Of a DNA stretch of 36,375 nucleotides, positions 9,512-16,656 are shown piece by piece (position 1 is the stretch's first letter; every line of letters begins with the position of its first letter). The stretch is from a virus: positions 1-36,375 of IMG/VR virus record IMGVR_UViG_3300013285_000035; one strand, 5' to 3'. The notes below the pieces were generated by a model. That model ran no database searches. It was not told the DNA's origin and worked only from the letters and a program-made list of their open reading frames with translations. A program made the position numbers and the translations under genes.

Positions 9512-12500
9512 TTATTTAGGGTTAGTCCGGTCGTCATCTGCTACTGCATTATTGGTCGGTGTACTTACTGTTCCGCTTGCGTTGGTCCCCCAATTAGCAA
9601 CCATAGTATCATAATCGGTATGTGCTTTATCATTTACCGCTACCTTAGCGGTAGTCTCTGCTGATAGTGGTTTAACCACAGTATCATAACTGGCCTTCAA
9701 GCTAGACAATACTGCAATATCCTCTGGTTTAGTGTTTGGATTATTAATGAGGCCATCCCACTGAGTGGGGCCCCATCCTGCAATATTGTCCAGCGACGTT
9801 CCGCTAGGCAACGTAGCTGATACGAAAACTCTACCAAAGTTATCGGTTGCAACTAATGTAGCTCCCGCAAAAGTAGTAGTTGAATTTGTAGTAGCATTAG
9901 GCGGTACATAAGGTGGAGGTTGCGAAGGTGCAGCAGGTACATTTGGGGGAGGGCCTCCCGTAGGTGACGTATCCGGACCTGAAGAGCTTATCGGTGCAGT
10001 TTGCGTACCAGTAGCAAGTCGAGAATCAGTTGGATTTACTTCGGTACTAATCAGCGCCGTACTTATCGGTGCAGTTTGCGTACCAGTAGCAAGTCGAGAA
10101 TCAGTTGGATTTACTTCAGTAGATGCCGGTGTAGAATTATTTGTCCTGTCATTAGGGGACACCGAGCTAGGTGGAGTTACTTTGTTTACTTTACTTCTAA
10201 CAAATTCAGGAATAGTGCCTTGTATGGATTGTTCAAATTTACCTTTACTAAAGGTACTGATTACGGCATGCACTTGATAGGTCATGCCGTGTGGTTTGTT
10301 TTTCATATCTGCAGGATATGTCATGAACTGTATATCTCCGTTAGGGGCCAATAGACCAGTATTAATATTATAATCTTCTGCTTGTTGGAAATATATTTCA
10401 ATGAATACCTGACCGGTATTGGGGTTTATAGTGAAATTACTACCATACCATTTTTTTAGACCATCGGTGCCACCGGAACCAATAGCAGTCATTATATAGT
10501 CAGGGTCACCTAATATTTTACACTTGAATTTCACTAAATCTCCCGGGCTATACAAGAAAGATTTAATACTGTTAATAATATCGTTAGTACCAGACACCGT
10601 GGTAGTAGTAGAGTCTACATTCTGTCCGGCTTTATTTGCAACGGTAGCTGATTGGTTATTATTTAATTCAGCTTGACTTGAGGAGACTGCATCTAAGTGG
10701 TATAAGAATTGATAGTCTTGTTCATAGCTCAAGATTTCAGTGTTTTTTCCGGTATACCAGTAGTTGTATGTTTTATGCGGGCCGTAATACTCGGATGTCT
10801 TACTTGCATATAGCGCCCTAATATAAGGTATTTGATAATCTTGTATCGTATAGGTTATTTCATACACATAATCATTTCGAGTAGGATCTTTGCCACCCGG
10901 TAGTATCGTGACCGATGTAGATATATTAAACCAGGCTAATTGAGTTGGATTTGGATTAACATCTTCACTAGAGTCAGTATTTTTTTCCTTGTCGATAGCG
11001 GTCATCATATTTTTCAAATATTGGCTCTGATTAATAATATTATCGATTGCTTGCACTATCGGGGTACCTGAATTTAACGCAATGGTTTTTACTGACTTAT
11101 CGATACTACCTAATTTATCTGCCCAAGAAGTCCTCTCATTGCTACCGTTTGGGTGCTGAAGTGAGTTAAACGGCGTAGTAGACTTAACGTAGTAATCTGC
11201 CGGTACCATTCTAGCATCACCAATAATGCAGCCTGGTGCAAATTTAATAATATACTTGTTTGCATATTTGAACTTATTCGATTTGACAAAATCAGACTCC
11301 ATGTCATTCAGTATCTGCGCGAGGCCTTGTATTGATTTCTTAGCAGAATTTTGATTCGGACCTGATAATACATCATTGACCGTCTCTCCGGATAGAGTTA
11401 TATTTTTAGTTAGACTTCCTAACTTAGTACCCATTGCAATTTGATTTGAAACTTGCTCGGCTACCACACTATACACTGTCATTTTGTTTTCTAATCTAAA
11501 TGTAAACGTTGAAATCTGTACGGGGAAGGCTCGTTCAAATACACACTGGGGATCTGAGGTGGCTACATCTGCTTGTGGATAATCTTTCGAGGTGACGATT
11601 TTGCCATCTTTGTCGTAGCCATAAAATTTAACAGTCAGCAAGAACTTTTCAGTCAGTACATTGATAATCGCTTCCTGACCAGTAGATCCAGAGATAGTAT
11701 TACTGGCTTTTTTTCTAGCTATTTGTGCTTGCACTAGTTTATGCGGAAAACTGAATCCAAATGGTTCATAAATCTTAAACTTAAACTTAACCGAGTTTGT
11801 CGCAGATTGAGTCTCGGCTGCGGCGGTTTTAGTGGTAAATTCTAGATCATCGATATACACATCTAGATCAAGTCCGCTGGCACGGCTTTCAGCAGATCCT
11901 CCACCACTTTGTGCTACTAATTTGAATTTGCTGATTACAGTATGATCTCCATTCATATATTGGTTGAACTCATCTGAATCCATTAGGTACAAACCTATAC
12001 TATAGGTATAACTACTGAAGTCACCTAGTGGGTTGAATTTACGTTGACCAACAATTGACGCAGCGGCCGCGGTTGGGCTACTACCGGCTTTGCCTGCAGT
12101 GGTAGAACCTGCATTAGTAGTGCCTGCGGTAGTAGGGGTAGCTTGTGCGCTAGATGCGAGTCTCTGATCGGTTGGATTAGTGTTAATGTCTCCCGCTTTC
12201 TCACCATCTGCTACTGCATTGGTTGCTTTTGTTGGATCTGCTGATGGTGGCGCTGCACTATTTTTTGCTGCCTCAGTAGCCTTAGCTGCATCCGCAACAG
12301 CAGCGGTAATTGCTAATTGTACCGCAACTTTACCCGCGGGTAAATCGGTTGCGCTGGCCAAGGTAGTTACTGATTTGGATAGTGCATTTGCTGCTGCTCC
12401 ATCTTCAGCAAAGGCTGCAAGAAATACACTATTGGCTTCGGCAACTGCAGCCGTGTTACTAGCTCGAAGAGTCGCAATAGCTGCTAGGTCGCCTGCTAAT

Positions 12501-12646
12501 GCATCGAATTGTGATTGCGCATCCGTTGCTGCAGGATCAATAGATTGGTACTTTGCAAGCAATGCCACTCTAGCATCATTGTATTGATTGGCTAGAGGTA
12601 ACAGTGTATTGTTTACTATATCCGTATATTGACTTAATGCTGACAT
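9512..12646 (-). CDS. Large baseplate-region structural protein of unassigned function
   Basis: This 1044-aa protein starts 1 bp after the gp53 stop (ATG 12646, AGGA about 7 nt upstream), so the two are probably translationally coupled. Residues 1-130 are helical and Ala-rich. A Thr/Ala/Ser linker follows, and from about residue 200 comes a folded region opening with FNPLGDFSSYTYSIGLYLMD. This region continues with beta-rich, aromatic sequence (for example QDYQIPYIRALYASKTSEYY) to about residue 800. A second Pro/Ser/Thr linker near residues 815-900 holds a tandem 25-residue repeat, and the C-terminus is a short domain. Position between gp53 and the gp5-like hub implies a baseplate role, perhaps hub-associated. 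I do not recognise a named T4 counterpart. No enzyme motif was seen. Confidence 0.8.
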   Translation of the reverse strand: MSALSQYTDIVNNTLLPLANQYNDARVALLAKYQSIDPAATDAQSQFDALAGDLAAIATLRASNTAAVAEANSVFLAAFAEDGAAANALSKSVTTLASATDLPAGKVAVQLAITAAVADAAKATEAAKNSAAPPSADPTKATNAVADGEKAGDINTNPTDQRLASSAQATPTTAGTTNAGSTTAGKAGSSPTAAAASIVGQRKFNPLGDFSSYTYSIGLYLMDSDEFNQYMNGDHTVISKFKLVAQSGGGSAESRASGLDLDVYIDDLEFTTKTAAAETQSATNSVKFKFKIYEPFGFSFPHKLVQAQIARKKASNTISGSTGQEAIINVLTEKFLLTVKFYGYDKDGKIVTSKDYPQADVATSDPQCVFERAFPVQISTFTFRLENKMTVYSVVAEQVSNQIAMGTKLGSLTKNITLSGETVNDVLSGPNQNSAKKSIQGLAQILNDMESDFVKSNKFKYANKYIIKFAPGCIIGDARMVPADYYVKSTTPFNSLQHPNGSNERTSWADKLGSIDKSVKTIALNSGTPIVQAIDNIINQSQYLKNMMTAIDKEKNTDSSEDVNPNPTQLAWFNISTSVTILPGGKDPTRNDYVYEITYTIQDYQIPYIRALYASKTSEYYGPHKTYNYWYTGKNTEILSYEQDYQFLYHLDAVSSSQAELNNNQSATVANKAGQNVDSTTTTVSGTNDIINSIKSFLYSPGDLVKFKCKILGDPDYIMTAIGSGGTDGLKKWYGSNFTINPNTGQVFIEIYFQQAEDYNINTGLLAPNGDIQFMTYPADMKNKPHGMTYQVHAVISTFSKGKFEQSIQGTIPEFVRSKVNKVTPPSSVSPNDRTNNSTPASTEVNPTDSRLATGTQTAPISTALISTEVNPTDSRLATGTQTAPISSSGPDTSPTGGPPPNVPAAPSQPPPYVPPNATTNSTTTFAGATLVATDNFGRVFVSATLPSGTSLDNIAGWGPTQWDGLINNPNTKPEDIAVLSSLKASYDTVVKPLSAETTAKVAVNDKAHTDYDTMVANWGTNASGTVSTPTNNAVADDDRTNPK
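9513..9520 (-). promoter_or_regulatory. Possible degenerate late promoter for the gp5-like gene
   Basis: The minus strand reads CCTAAATA, six of eight bases of the late consensus. It overlaps the stop codon of the upstream 1044-aa gene, the same placement as the better motif before gp25, and lies 20 nt before the gp5-like ATG. The match is weak. Confidence 0.35.
9987..10117 (-). repeat. 75-bp-period tandem duplication in the 1044-aa structural gene
   Basis: A 56-nt block at 9987-10042 recurs without change at 10062-10117, a period of 75 nt or 25 codons, so the frame is kept. Each copy encodes STEVNPTDSRLATGTQTAPI. A diverged third version (NPTDQRLASSAQ) lies far upstream in the same protein, near residue 157, in the other low-complexity linker. 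Confidence 0.9.
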
Positions 12647-12647
12647 A

Positions 12648-12947
12648 TTAGAATCCTAGCGCTACACGTAAATTAGGCAACTGAGGAAGGTATATGCCGG
12701 TACCCGTAACAAAATCGAAGATCGGATCTTTTAACCTGTTTGAATTTCTCTGCGCAAACACCCACCACAATCTACTGTCGGCATACAGGTCGTGCGCTAA
12801 TAAATCAGGGCGCATATTGTAAGTCTGTGTTATTTCCCAATATATATCCGATCCGTTCAATGGGATCGGTCTATTGACCATCACATCTAAAAATTCATTA
12901 TTAAACGTTGAGGTTGCATAATAAGGGCTTGTTTGACTGTATGACAT
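12648..12947 (-). CDS. gp53: Baseplate wedge protein gp53
   Basis: gp53 joins wedges into the ring in T4 baseplate assembly. The 99-aa product contains RPDLLAHDLYADSRLWWVFA followed by QRNSNRLKDPIFDF and a G-I-Y-L-P-Q-L end, the hallmark of the gp53 family; T4 gp53 is longer (196 aa), so this is a compact form. I chose ATG 12947 over a TTG two codons upstream because GGAGG lies 9 nt before the ATG but only 3 nt before the TTG. The ATG shares one base with the TAA of the upstream gene (TAATG), which predicts translational coupling. Confidence 0.8.
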   Translation of the reverse strand: MSYSQTSPYYATSTFNNEFLDVMVNRPIPLNGSDIYWEITQTYNMRPDLLAHDLYADSRLWWVFAQRNSNRLKDPIFDFVTGTGIYLPQLPNLRVALGF

Positions 12948-14545
12948 TACCAAATTCCTCCGCCGCCGCCGGGGCGTGTTGATCGTGATAGCTTACCGGT
13001 TGCGTAATCCTTAACACTGAAGTTTTTACTTATATCGTTGCGAGTTACCACTGGGATTAGGGTCAATGTTATCGATATTTTAGTAGGAACATACGTAACT
13101 GTATCTTGACTCCCGGTACTAGTAAATGTTGCGGGAGGTTTGACTCCGGCCGGAGGAAGCCCAGCAGCTTGCATCCTAGCTGTTTTGGGTGGCACCACTG
13201 CCGTACCTTTACTAAGGTTTGTTATATCTACACCTCCCCAAGTTGCGGTTGTTCCTGCTCGAATATAATCTACATCGTTCGGTAGATTGTATGCGAAGGT
13301 AGAAACTAATAAGGGGTGATTATCAAATTGATATGCACCGTAGCCCGACAAATATAATAGCGGAGGTGGGGTGCCAGCATGAGGTGCAGAATCTTTACCG
13401 TAAAACATTTTAGTGACTGCCTTAAAGAAATGTATTACTGCTAACATATAGTTAGCTTCGGCTGTATCTTGCGCAGTAAACTCTGCGGTAAGAGAAACAT
13501 CGTCTACACTACTATTTTTATAAAAAGGTAGTTTGTAATTAGAGTGGGTTAACTCAGTTGCATCATAACTCGCTTTATACGAAGTATTGATTGTAGGTGA
13601 ATAGGGAAACACGACACCGTTGGTTGCAACTAACGGAAATAATATATTCGTAGGAGTCATGCCAGCATCGGCATATAAGTAAGTAGCAGACGGTGCTAAA
13701 CTTAGTCTTATTCTCCAGTCATCTTTTGTAAACGGTGACGTTAGTTTACCAGGTGAGATTACGGGCGGGGCAGTAGCCGGCCCTGAATTTCCGATTCCGG
13801 TCGCAGTTGATCCAGCTGGGGCTGCGCCAAGACCTACCCATATGGGACCACCGTCAGCAAGAGCCCAGCCAACATTTAATACGCCAGCGTCGTCATACGC
13901 GGGTCCATGATCAATTGAAGGATCAGTTGTAGCAGCAGGGCTGCTTGATCCAACTATGCCGGTCAATAAAGTGCCACCACCTGCTGTATTATTAGGGTCA
14001 GTTGTCGTTGCCGGTGCACTATTTTGAATCACTTCGGTTGCAGTGCTCGCCGGCGCAGGGTTTGACTCATTACTTACGGTGGTATCAGTTGATCCATCAA
14101 CTTTTGCAGTAGCTGTAGAAGAGGCCGCTGTCGTTGCGGCGGCTATATTTGTCGGTGGTGCTGCGGCGCCCTTAAGTGCCGCGATCTGTTGATTAACCGT
14201 GTTAAGACTTGCTTGTAGGGGACTTAGTACACTATTAGCTTGAGCCATAGTAGTAGTAGCCTCGGCATCTGCTGCTATGGCGGCTGCATAACCGGGGTCG
14301 GCTGCTAGCATCTTGGCGGCCGAAGGGTATGGTGCAGGTTGTCCGGCGGCTTCGGCGGCCGCGTTTGCTGCCTTTCCATTATTGTATGCAGCTTGTTTCT
14401 CCGCTGTTATCGCGGCCTCAGTAGCGGCCTGTGCTTTAGATGTTATTCTATAGGCGTCATAGGCGGCGTCACGTTGCGCTTTCAAGTCTGTTGCTTGCGC
14501 TTGCAGGGTGTCTATCTGTTCTTGATTTACCGGGGTGTCTGCCAT
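12947..14545 (-). CDS. gp48: Baseplate/tail-tube junction protein, gp48-like
   Basis: The 532-aa product has three parts. Residues 1-130 are helical and Ala-rich with coiled-coil character. Residues 130-265 are an Ala/Thr/Ser/Pro linker. Residues about 270-480 are a folded domain with DDWRIRLSLAP, GVVFPYSPTI, AEANYMLAVIHFFKAVTKMF, a PPPLLYLSGYGAYQF segment and NDVDYIRA. I recognise this combination from gp48/gp54-type tail-tube cap proteins of T4 relatives; gp48 is the better guess, on memory of the family only. It is the first gene of the minus-strand operon. A GATAAATA late promoter lies 26 nt upstream, and AAGGA lies about 12 nt before the ATG. The N-terminal helical part plus linker resembles the layout of the 1044-aa neighbour. 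Confidence 0.6.
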   Translation of the reverse strand: MADTPVNQEQIDTLQAQATDLKAQRDAAYDAYRITSKAQAATEAAITAEKQAAYNNGKAANAAAEAAGQPAPYPSAAKMLAADPGYAAAIAADAEATTTMAQANSVLSPLQASLNTVNQQIAALKGAAAPPTNIAAATTAASSTATAKVDGSTDTTVSNESNPAPASTATEVIQNSAPATTTDPNNTAGGGTLLTGIVGSSSPAATTDPSIDHGPAYDDAGVLNVGWALADGGPIWVGLGAAPAGSTATGIGNSGPATAPPVISPGKLTSPFTKDDWRIRLSLAPSATYLYADAGMTPTNILFPLVATNGVVFPYSPTINTSYKASYDATELTHSNYKLPFYKNSSVDDVSLTAEFTAQDTAEANYMLAVIHFFKAVTKMFYGKDSAPHAGTPPPLLYLSGYGAYQFDNHPLLVSTFAYNLPNDVDYIRAGTTATWGGVDITNLSKGTAVVPPKTARMQAAGLPPAGVKPPATFTSTGSQDTVTYVPTKISITLTLIPVVTRNDISKNFSVKDYATGKLSRSTRPGGGGGIW

Positions 14546-14568
14546 GGTGTGTTCTTATCCTTACTTGT

Positions 14569-14589
14569 TATATTTATCTGATAAATATA
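14569..14589. promoter_or_regulatory. Divergent pair of T4-type late promoters in a perfect inverted repeat
   Basis: A perfect 10-bp inverted repeat around one central base contains GATAAATA on the plus strand (14580-14587) and the same octamer on the minus strand (14571-14578). The predicted starts are near 14594 (rightward, toward gp55) and near 14564 (leftward, toward the gp48-like gene). One element thus serves both the baseplate operon and the gp55 side. Confidence 0.65.
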
Positions 14590-14620
14590 GTAGTCTTTTT
14601 ACCTTTTACTCATAAACCGG

Positions 14621-14649
14621 TTGCTATTCTGCAACAACTGTGTTACACT
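14621..14649 (+). promoter_or_regulatory. Host-type (sigma70-like) promoter for gp55
   Basis: TTGCTA at 14621-14626 and TACACT at 14644-14649 are separated by exactly 17 bp, a good sigma70-type arrangement. The start would be near 14656, giving a leader of about 19 nt that carries the ACGGAG ribosome site of gp55. A pre-late promoter makes sense because gp55 must exist before late promoters can fire. Confidence 0.5.
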
Positions 14650-14674
14650 ATTCTTAACATAACAACGGAGACCT

Positions 14675-15577
14675 ATGTCACTATTACCAGCACCGCGTAA
14701 ACCAATCAATTATCTAAATAATCGAGACATTCTAAAAGAGATTCACACCAGCAAGACCGACTATTGCAGCTTTTTAACCCCCGAGGATCATCGATACGAT
14801 TTCATCGTTGACATGCCCCTCGCTCCAATTGAAGAAAGTCTAGCGTTTGCTAGCACTGCCGAATCAATTCAGCTAGCACGTGAGTGCCGCGCATCACGTT
14901 TGGGACTAGAAGCAGGTGAGAAGGATTCAGTCGATCCATTGTCAATCCCAGTAACTGACTTAGTATTTCGTGTAATGACCTGGGATCATGTCCCTGTTGC
15001 GCCGAAAGCGCCTAGAAAGTCAGATAAAAAGAAAACAGCTAAGGATATCTTTGAGGTCGAAGGTGAAACAGAAGAATTGTTTGCTGATCTAGAAGACACT
15101 ACTACCAAAGCAGAAATTGATGACATGGTTCATGTCAAGGTGAACTTCCCACCATTTCAGCACTTTCGGGTAGACGCTACTAATACGTACCAGTGTATCG
15201 GCAAGAGTCATTGGAAGGGTACATTGAAGGACGGTGAGTTCAGTAAGGATCACGGAAACATTACTAACAAACTTGCCCGTATGTACATTATGATGTGTGA
15301 AAAATATGCAATGAAATACAATTGGCGTGGGTACACATACAATGATGAAATGCGCAACTCAGCCATTCTACAGCTTACATATGTCGGGTTACGATTCAAT
15401 GAAGCCAAATCTGCTAACCCATTTGCTTACTACACCGCAGCTATTACAAATAGTTTCTGTCGTGTCCTAAATACTGAAAAGCGCAATCAAAACATTCGTG
15501 ATGACATTCTGGAAATTAACGGACTGAACCCATCGTGGTCACGCCAAGCTAGTTCTAGCACTAGCTACGAAGAATAA
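14675..15577 (+). CDS. gp55: Late-transcription sigma factor gp55, with long N-terminal extension
   Basis: gp55 directs host RNA polymerase to NATAAATA late promoters, many of which are in this window. The family-like part is the C-terminal half: about residues 165-290 with FPPFQHFRVD, NITNKLARMYIMMCEKYAMK, YTYNDEMRNSAILQ, an NPFAYYTAAITNSFCRVLN segment (sigma region 2-like) and GLNPSWSRQ near the end. T4 gp55 is 185 aa; this is 300 aa. The extra length is mainly an N-terminal segment of about 160 residues, including an acidic Glu/Asp stretch (about residues 125-150), whose role I cannot assign. The ATG has ACGGAG 4 nt upstream. gp47 and gp46 follow on the same strand. Confidence 0.88.
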   Translation: MSLLPAPRKPINYLNNRDILKEIHTSKTDYCSFLTPEDHRYDFIVDMPLAPIEESLAFASTAESIQLARECRASRLGLEAGEKDSVDPLSIPVTDLVFRVMTWDHVPVAPKAPRKSDKKKTAKDIFEVEGETEELFADLEDTTTKAEIDDMVHVKVNFPPFQHFRVDATNTYQCIGKSHWKGTLKDGEFSKDHGNITNKLARMYIMMCEKYAMKYNWRGYTYNDEMRNSAILQLTYVGLRFNEAKSANPFAYYTAAITNSFCRVLNTEKRNQNIRDDILEINGLNPSWSRQASSSTSYEE

Positions 15578-15597
15578 TTTTTAATCTTTATTTAACC

Positions 15598-15622
15598 AGA
15601 GGGGTTGTTTTTCAACCCCTCT
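15598..15622. terminator. Strong hairpin between gp55 and gp47
   Basis: AGAGGGGTTG and CAACCCCTCT form a perfect 10-bp stem with a five-T loop. No T-run follows the stem on either strand, so it is not a textbook intrinsic terminator. It could be a factor-dependent terminator, an RNA processing or stability element, or a device that occludes the neighbouring promoter-like sequence. Confidence 0.4.
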
Positions 15623-15633
15623 TCCTGTATACT
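15605..15633 (+). promoter_or_regulatory. Possible sigma70-type promoter for gp47
   Basis: TTGTTT (15605-15610) and TATACT (15628-15633) are 17 bp apart. The -35-like box lies inside the hairpin stem and loop, and the predicted start is at or next to the gp47 ATG at 15640, so any transcript would be close to leaderless. Confidence 0.3.
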
Positions 15634-15639
15634 ACGTAG

Positions 15640-16656
15640 ATGAGTAATCTTTTCAAAAAAGCAGCAGTGTTTACCGATATCCACTTCGGTCTTAAGTCAA
15701 ACAGTCTACAACACAATCAAGATTGTGAGAATTTCGTAGATTGGTTCATTACCAAAGCAAAAGCTGAAGGTTGTGAAACTTGTATGTTCTTAGGCGATTG
15801 GAATCATCACCGAGCTAGCATCAACATTCACACATTACAGTTTGGACTACGTTCATTAGAAAAACTAAGTGCAGCGTTTGACCACATATATTTCATTCCA
15901 GGTAATCACGACTTATACTATCGTGACCGCCGTGACATTCACAGTGTTGAATGGGCAAAACACTTACCCAACTTGACAATCGTAAATGATTGGTTCAACG
16001 AAGGTAACGTGGTCATCGCCCCGTGGCTTGTCCAAGAAGATTACAAACAAATTAAAAAAATGACTGGCAAATATATGTTTGGTCATTTTGAGTTACCAAA
16101 CTTCTTTATGAATGCAATGATCGAAATGCCCGATCATGGTGAACTTAACAGTGACCACTTTGCTGGATTCGATATGACCTTCAGTGGTCACTTTCACAAG
16201 CGCCAAGCTAAGAAAAACATTTGGTACATCGGTAATGCTTTCCCACATAACTATGCTGACGCAGGTGATGATGCACGAGGCATGATGGTACTAGAATGGG
16301 ACAAGGATCCTGCGTTCTTTAGTTGGCCGCGTCAGCCATTGTTCAGAGTTTACAAACTCAGCGACATACTAGAAAACCCTGAAGGCTTGCTATTGATTGA
16401 CAGTCATGTTAGAGTACATCTTGACATTGATATTTCATATGAGGAAGCAAACTTCATTCGTGAAACACTAATTCCAGAACATAAACTAAGAGAGATGACA
16501 TTGATACCAATGAAGGTCGACCAGACCGAACAAACTACTGGCGGTGAAGGATTGCGATTTGAGTCAGTTGACCAAATCGTCATTGACCAGATCAACAGTA
16601 TCGAATCAGCTACCTTCGACAAAAAGATTTTGCTAGAAATTTACACCAACCTATGA
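15640..16656 (+). CDS. gp47: Recombination exonuclease subunit gp47 (SbcD/Mre11-like)
   Basis: gp47 is the nuclease partner of gp46; the complex resects DNA ends for recombination-dependent replication. All calcineurin-like phosphoesterase motifs are present: FTDIHFG (D13, H15), FLGDWNHHR, FIPGNHDLYYR, MFGHFELP and FSGHFHKRQ. At 338 aa it matches T4 gp47 (339 aa). The ATG is needed to keep the first metal motif complete, although no clear Shine-Dalgarno site precedes it (the upstream bases are ACGTAG). The stop overlaps the gp46 start as ATGA, implying coupled translation of the two subunits. Confidence 0.95.
   Translation: MSNLFKKAAVFTDIHFGLKSNSLQHNQDCENFVDWFITKAKAEGCETCMFLGDWNHHRASINIHTLQFGLRSLEKLSAAFDHIYFIPGNHDLYYRDRRDIHSVEWAKHLPNLTIVNDWFNEGNVVIAPWLVQEDYKQIKKMTGKYMFGHFELPNFFMNAMIEMPDHGELNSDHFAGFDMTFSGHFHKRQAKKNIWYIGNAFPHNYADAGDDARGMMVLEWDKDPAFFSWPRQPLFRVYKLSDILENPEGLLLIDSHVRVHLDIDISYEEANFIRETLIPEHKLREMTLIPMKVDQTEQTTGGEGLRFESVDQIVIDQINSIESATFDKKILLEIYTNL

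Noticed and set aside
12951-12953. TTG start for gp53
   Set aside because: The GGAGG site is only 3 nt from the TTG but 9 nt from ATG 12947, which also overlaps the previous stop as TAATG.
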